Positions 59,710-64,000 of a stretch of DNA of 64,000 nt are shown here, piece after piece. A program made the position numbers and the translations under genes. The stretch's first letter is position 1. Every line of letters starts with the position of its first letter. The DNA lies in the NCBI RefSeq assembly GCF_015330165.1, contig NZ_JADDXT010000002.1, positions 1,734,504 to 1,798,503 on the forward strand. Reading direction: 5' to 3'. The DNA comes from Zobellia roscoffensis (GTDB taxonomy: Bacteria; Bacteroidota; Bacteroidia; Flavobacteriales; Flavobacteriaceae). The notes beneath the pieces are model-generated. The model was not told the origin of the DNA and made no database searches. It was given only the letters and a program-made list of their open reading frames with translations.

Positions 59710-60754
59710 ATTTTCCCTGTACAGGTTTTATGAGATACATATACACAGGAAAGTGGTCTGAATAGCCACCAGTATAGCTTCCGCCGGCATATGTTCTTTG
59801 TGGATATCCTTTGTATTGTCCTTTTTGCGAGATTAAATATGGTGCGTTAAAGACATTGGCTTTCCAAAATTTATAATTGCCAACTTTAGGGTTGAAAAGA
59901 TTTTCAGTGAAGAAGATTTGGTCGAATAAGTTCCATTTGTCTCGGTAGGCGAGTGAGCCGACACCCTTTTTGTAAAGTCTTTCCATGGGGTTGTATAAAC
60001 TCATACTATCTAATTGCTTAGCTTTTCCAACGGTCTTCAGTATTTTTTTGAAGCTATCGTTGTTAGGGTCGTCATTAAAATCACCCATACTAATGATTTT
60101 GGCGTCAGTGTCTAAACGTTGGACCGAATCTATAATGCGTTTACTAAGCTTTGCCGCTGCCATTCGGTTGGGCTTACTTCTAGCCTCACCACCACTACGG
60201 GATGGCCAGTGATTGACCATAAAGAAGAACTGTTCGTCATCTAACAACCCACCTACAATGAGTTGGTCTCTGGTGTAGTTTCTTTGATCATCGTCATTAA
60301 TGAGTAATAACCTATGGCTTTCGGAAGAAGTAGGTAAGAATACGGATTTTTTATACAAGAGAGCAACGTCTATTCCACGTTCGTCAGGTGAATCGTAATG
60401 CACTATGCCATAATCTTTGGTAATTAAGTTTGGGTGATGAATTAAATCTTCAATAACCTTACGGTTTTCAACTTCACAGATACCAATAATGTCAGGTGCA
60501 CTTCCGCTTTTATGCGAGCCTATTTCGGACAATACACGGGAAAGGTTGTTTAGCTTTTTATTGTAACGTTCTTCTGTCCAGTGGTCTTTTCCTTCAGGAG
60601 TCCGGTCATCATCAAATATAAGAGTGTCGTTCTCCGTGTCGAACAGGTTTTCTAAGTTATAGAAAGCAATTGTTCTGATTCGATACGATTTATCCTCTTG
60701 TGAATTTGCCCAAAATGAGACTAAAAGAAAAAGTAGTGTAAGTCTAAAATTCAT
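59708..60754 (-). CDS. Secreted endonuclease/exonuclease/phosphatase-family protein
   Basis: This 348-aa protein starts at the ATG at 60754, which places a signal peptide (about residues 1-18, ending WANSQ) at the N-terminus; a 52-codon upstream extension lacks one. The EEP core follows: FYNLENLFDT, ICEVEN (metal-binding Glu), NHWPSRSGGEA, MGDFNDDP and GYSDHFPV with the catalytic histidine. It is expected outside the cytoplasm and probably hydrolyses nucleic acid or phosphoesters. A TonB receptor and a DUF5689 lipoprotein are divergently encoded 121 bp away. Confidence 0.88.
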   Translation of the reverse strand: MNFRLTLLFLLVSFWANSQEDKSYRIRTIAFYNLENLFDTENDTLIFDDDRTPEGKDHWTEERYNKKLNNLSRVLSEIGSHKSGSAPDIIGICEVENRKVIEDLIHHPNLITKDYGIVHYDSPDERGIDVALLYKKSVFLPTSSESHRLLLINDDDQRNYTRDQLIVGGLLDDEQFFFMVNHWPSRSGGEARSKPNRMAAAKLSKRIIDSVQRLDTDAKIISMGDFNDDPNNDSFKKILKTVGKAKQLDSMSLYNPMERLYKKGVGSLAYRDKWNLFDQIFFTENLFNPKVGNYKFWKANVFNAPYLISQKGQYKGYPQRTYAGGSYTGGYSDHFPVYMYLIKPVQGK

Positions 60755-60875
60755 ATAATCAGATAGATATAAATACCAATTAACGAAAAAACGATGGACT
60801 TTGTAGGTCTTTCTTGTCAGATGCTTCATATTTTCGATATCTTGAATGGGATCGCCGACCATTAAACCCCCGTTA

Positions 60876-63605
60876 ATGAGATTTTCTCTTATCGTCATCT
60901 TTTTTCTCATGTGGCAATGTACCGTGTGGACTCAAACGAGTCGTTTTGTTCTAGGAGAAATTCTCTCCCTTCGGTCTAAAACACCTATTGTAAATGCGAA
61001 AATTAGCTTGGAAGGGCTTATGGTTTCTTCGCGGTCAGATGACAATGGAAAGTTTATGCTTTCCGTTCCCGATGCAGGAGAGTATATTCTATTTATAGAA
61101 GCTGCAGAGTATACTGTAAAACGCTTACCTATTTCTATAGCGAATGAAAGCCTTGATTTAGGGACACTTTTCGTTGAACAAGACCTTCAGATTGAACAGT
61201 CTGATAATCTTATTTCCTTAAGTGATTCCGAATTGTTAGACGATGAAGTGAGTTCAAATTCATCTGGTTTGTTGAGAGCAACAAGAGATTTGTTTCTCAA
61301 TAGAGCTGCTTTTGATTTTGGTCAGGCATTTTTTCGTGTTCGTGGTTATGACTCACAAAACGGAACCGTTCTATTGAATGGCATTGCTATGAATAAATTT
61401 TATGATGGCAGGCCTCAATGGAATAATTGGGGAGGTATGAACGACGTAACTAGAAATCAACAATTTACGAATGGCCTTGAAGCATCCGATTATACTTTTG
61501 GAGGCTTTCTGGGTAACACCAATATAGACACACGACCGTCTGGATTACGGCCAGGAACAAGGCTGTCTACTTCATATTCTAATAGAACTTATGCAGGTCG
61601 ATTAATGGCTACCTATACTTCTGGAATGAAGAAAAATGGGTTGGCCTATTCTGTTTCAGGCTCAAGAAGATGGGCAAAACAAGGTTATATAGATGGTACG
61701 TTGTACGACGCGTTTTCGTTATTTGGTGCTGTCGAGTATCAGATTAATGAACAACATAGTCTAAATGCTACAGCGCTATGGGCTTCTAACCGGAGAGGAC
61801 GTTCTTCGGCAATAACGGAAGAGGTTTTTGAGTTGGTAGGGAAGAAATACAATCCCTATTGGGGAGAACAAGATGGTAAGATTAGGAATTCTCGGGAACG
61901 AAAAATAACGGAACCCATTTTTATGTTCAACCATTATTTTAACTCGGAAAAGTTTAGTTTAAATACTGGAATGGCCTATCAATTTGGTACAAATTCTAGA
62001 AGCCGCTTGGGATACTATAATGCTCCAAATCCTGACCCAACATATTACCGTTATCTGCCTAGTTTTTACATTAACAGCCCCGTGGGAGCCAATTTTATCA
62101 GTGCAAATACGGCAAAAGAAGGTTTCTTGAACAGTCCTCAAATGGATTGGAGCCAAATTTATACCGCTAACTCAAATGGGCAGGCTGCTTATGTGTTGTA
62201 TGATGATGTTGCAGATGATACCCAGATCGGTGCTAACATGGTCGGAAATCTAATTTTGACAGATAGGTTTTTAATGGATTTTGGTTTGACGTATAAAAAT
62301 TCAAGCTCCAAAAATTATGCAATAATTAATGATTTGTTCGATGCCGATTTTCATACAGATATTGATCCTTTTTCAGAAACCCTGAATGATAGGAATGGTT
62401 CAGTAGAGAAAATTGAAGGCGAAATTTTCAATTATAAGTATCGAATGGGTGCCGATCAGTTTGAATCATTTGTTCAATTCAGATACAATAAAGAAAAGTG
62501 GAGTGCCTTTATAGCTGGAAGGTACATGATAACTAATTACCAACGAGAAGGTCTCTTTAGTAATGATCGTTACCCTGATAATTCTTTGGGTAAAGGAGGG
62601 CCTGTTGGGTTTAATACGTACGGTATCAAATCAGGTTTTACGTATAAGGTAACGGAAAGGCATTGGCTTTCTGCACATGGGTCGTACATGAAAAAACCTC
62701 CAGTGCTTCAAAATGTTTTTATCAATCCAAGGGAGAACAATAGAATTGTTCCCAATATTCAAAGTGAAATAAACTCAACCTTAGACCTTAATTATTATTT
62801 ACGCCTTCCAAAATTGACAGGGAGGCTCACAGGTTTTTATACCCGTTTTCAAAATACAACAGACGTTAATTTCTTTTTTGTTGATGCGGGTGTGGGGTCA
62901 GACTTTGTTCAGGAAGTACTTACAGGTCTAGATAAGCTGCATATGGGTACGGAATTAGGCTTGGAGTACCAATTGTCATCCGCAGTAAAATTAACGGCTG
63001 TAGCTGCCGTGGGCAAGTATGTGTATGCAAGCAATCCTAATGTGGCCATAAATTTTGATACGGCAGGTAGAGAAGAAGACCTTATCAATTTAGAAGGTAC
63101 GGTTGATTTGGGCTTAGCGAATATAAAAGACTACAAATTGGCACAAGGTCCGCAGCAAGCTTATGCGATTGGTGTAGAATACCGTGATCCCAAATATTGG
63201 TGGGTGGGTGCAACTACAAATTATCTGGCAAATAACTATACCAATATATCAACCATTACTCGAACCCAAAGTTTTTACGTAGACCCGGAGACCAATCAAC
63301 CTTTTCTAGATGCGACGGAAGAAAATGTAAGTCAAATATTAAATCAAAAACCATTGGATAATTTTTACCTTCTTAATCTAGTAGGTGGTAAATCTTGGTT
63401 AAAAAAAGGAAAATATATTAGTGTTTTTGCAAGTGTAAATAATCTATTTGATGCGGTTTATAGAACCGGAGGTTATGAGCAGAGCCGTAATGGTAATTAT
63501 GGACAATTTAAGCAAGATAATTTGAGCGGAACACCATCTTTTGCTCCTAAATATTGGTACGGGTATGGGCGGACTTATTTTTTGAATCTAGCATACAGCT
63601 TTTAA
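60876..63605 (+). CDS. TonB-dependent receptor linked to DUF5689 and EEP genes
   Basis: This 909-aa outer-membrane protein starts at the ATG at 60876 (ten upstream codons are dispensable), giving a signal peptide of about 20 residues. A carboxypeptidase-like domain (about 25-100) is followed by a plug with FFRVRGYDSQNGTVLLNG and a large barrel ending in LNLAYSF. There is no SusD partner. The DUF5689 lipoprotein gene starts 1 bp after the stop, so both belong to one operon; the divergent EEP enzyme may supply the imported product. Substrate is inferred, not shown. Confidence 0.9.
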   Translation: MRFSLIVIFFLMWQCTVWTQTSRFVLGEILSLRSKTPIVNAKISLEGLMVSSRSDDNGKFMLSVPDAGEYILFIEAAEYTVKRLPISIANESLDLGTLFVEQDLQIEQSDNLISLSDSELLDDEVSSNSSGLLRATRDLFLNRAAFDFGQAFFRVRGYDSQNGTVLLNGIAMNKFYDGRPQWNNWGGMNDVTRNQQFTNGLEASDYTFGGFLGNTNIDTRPSGLRPGTRLSTSYSNRTYAGRLMATYTSGMKKNGLAYSVSGSRRWAKQGYIDGTLYDAFSLFGAVEYQINEQHSLNATALWASNRRGRSSAITEEVFELVGKKYNPYWGEQDGKIRNSRERKITEPIFMFNHYFNSEKFSLNTGMAYQFGTNSRSRLGYYNAPNPDPTYYRYLPSFYINSPVGANFISANTAKEGFLNSPQMDWSQIYTANSNGQAAYVLYDDVADDTQIGANMVGNLILTDRFLMDFGLTYKNSSSKNYAIINDLFDADFHTDIDPFSETLNDRNGSVEKIEGEIFNYKYRMGADQFESFVQFRYNKEKWSAFIAGRYMITNYQREGLFSNDRYPDNSLGKGGPVGFNTYGIKSGFTYKVTERHWLSAHGSYMKKPPVLQNVFINPRENNRIVPNIQSEINSTLDLNYYLRLPKLTGRLTGFYTRFQNTTDVNFFFVDAGVGSDFVQEVLTGLDKLHMGTELGLEYQLSSAVKLTAVAAVGKYVYASNPNVAINFDTAGREEDLINLEGTVDLGLANIKDYKLAQGPQQAYAIGVEYRDPKYWWVGATTNYLANNYTNISTITRTQSFYVDPETNQPFLDATEENVSQILNQKPLDNFYLLNLVGGKSWLKKGKYISVFASVNNLFDAVYRTGGYEQSRNGNYGQFKQDNLSGTPSFAPKYWYGYGRTYFLNLAYSF

Positions 63606-63606
63606 T

Positions 63607-64000
63607 ATGAAAGAATATTTCAATTGGGATAAATTATTTCTAAAATTCACGGTTATTATGACCGTATGTTTCTGTGGTTGTGTGAAGAGTAAAAGTTATG
63701 ATTTACCATCAGATAATTGTGTTTCTGAGTTGGGAGTGAATGCTACCTTTTCGGAAGTGAAAAGTCTTTACAAGGACGATACTTTCCAAATACAGGAGGA
63801 TTTGATTATTGAGGGCTATGTGGTTTCTTCAGATGCTGACGGTAACTTTTTTAGTGTATTGTACTTTCAGGATAGTCCAATGACACCAACAGAAGGTTTT
63901 CAAATAGAAATAGACGTACGCGATTCCCATTTGTTTTACCCTGTGGGAACGAAAATAGCAATCAAACTAAAAGGACTCTATCTTGGTAAAAGTAAAGATG
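63607..64000 (+). CDS. DUF5689 domain lipoprotein (partial, runs off window)
   Basis: The first 131 codons are visible. A hydrophobic signal with cysteines at 21, 23 and 25 (CFCGC; Cys25 the likely lipidated residue) is followed by a DUF5689-like domain with LIIEGYVVSSDADGNFF, LYFQDS and YPVGTKIAIKLKG, which resembles an OB-type fold. The gene starts 1 bp after the TonB receptor stop. In the family, these lipoproteins accompany TonB receptors and secreted EEP enzymes. The 3' end is outside the window. Confidence 0.85.
   Translation, partial: MKEYFNWDKLFLKFTVIMTVCFCGCVKSKSYDLPSDNCVSELGVNATFSEVKSLYKDDTFQIQEDLIIEGYVVSSDADGNFFSVLYFQDSPMTPTEGFQIEIDVRDSHLFYPVGTKIAIKLKGLYLGKSKD

Noticed and set aside
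60755..60910. 52-residue N-terminal extension of the secreted EEP protein
   Set aside because: It lacks a signal peptide, while the ATG at 60754 begins a good one; the extension would also overlap the start of the divergent receptor gene.
55861..63605. SusC/SusD polysaccharide utilisation locus
   Set aside because: Neither TonB receptor has a SusD neighbour, and no lyase or glycoside hydrolase cluster is beside them; the DUF1080 gene alone is not enough.
1..64000. tRNA, rRNA, insertion sequence, prophage or integrase
   Set aside because: No CCA-ended cloverleaf, rRNA sequence, transposase or integrase motif was recognised on reading; a tRNAscan run could overrule this.

Overview
The window reads as chromosomal DNA of a member of the Flavobacteriaceae (phylum Bacteroidota), probably marine or otherwise polysaccharide-using. 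The evidence is AT-rich DNA, start codons with AT-rich leaders instead of Shine-Dalgarno sites, many exact matches to the Bacteroidota -7 box TAnnTTTG just upstream of starts, three large TonB-dependent receptors, many small lipoproteins, and Bacteroidota gene neighbourhoods such as ileS-traR/dksA-lspA and recO-TonB receptor. Genus cannot be fixed from the sequence alone. I see no rRNA, tRNA, CRISPR array, prophage or insertion sequence; nearly all of the window is ordinary core and accessory chromosome.

Layout. 0.1-5.3 kb, mostly minus strand: an ALDH7-type semialdehyde dehydrogenase, a DUF1304 membrane protein, a CHASE sensor histidine kinase, 3-hydroxyanthranilate dioxygenase and a CAP-domain lipoprotein. 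5.6-15.3 kb: an alpha-2-macroglobulin lipoprotein with an intact thioester motif and the peptidoglycan synthase PBP1C, separated by a lipocalin-like lipoprotein, CvpA and a small conserved protein. 15.4-19.6 kb: glycerol metabolism (glpK, glpD, convergent gpsA). 19.8-26 kb: a lipoprotein, a SulP anion transporter, an EEP-fold hydrolase with a GH105 hydrolase, a cytochrome c lipoprotein and a YheT-like hydrolase. 26.1-28.1 kb: a two-gene unit made of a ZnF-UBP protein and a three-domain flavoprotein that resembles thioredoxin reductase but has lost its redox cysteines. 28-35 kb: housekeeping and stress genes, metB and gdhA. 35-44.6 kb: recO, a heme-receptor-like TonB receptor, an LEA-like lipoprotein, ileS-traR/dksA-GIN-lspA, and 5-FTHF cyclo-ligase. 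45-55.7 kb: uvrC, a patatin/Omp85 protein, 4-hydroxyphenylpyruvate dioxygenase, a likely small RNA, a DUF3108 protein, tryptophan dioxygenase, an M23 peptidase and pgi. 55.9-64 kb: two TonB receptors, a small membrane protein, a DUF1080 protein, a secreted EEP nuclease/phosphatase and a DUF5689 lipoprotein cut by the window end.

How the genes fit together. Tryptophan (kynA, 3-HAO), tyrosine (hpd) and probably lysine (ALDH7) catabolism are all represented, but in separate places. glpK/glpD feed glycerol into glycolysis, while gpsA runs the opposite way for lipid synthesis. The last block (secreted EEP enzyme, TonB receptor, DUF5689 lipoprotein) looks like a nutrient-acquisition locus, possibly for nucleic acid or phosphate.

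The most unusual items are the ZnF-UBP/cysteine-less reductase pair, an unannotated small-RNA candidate near 50.6 kb whose 3' end shares a 17-nt motif with another terminator at 20.7 kb, an IleRS with a swapped GXHH signature, a heptanucleotide repeat beside the recO promoter, and a 24-bp perfect hairpin after pgi.
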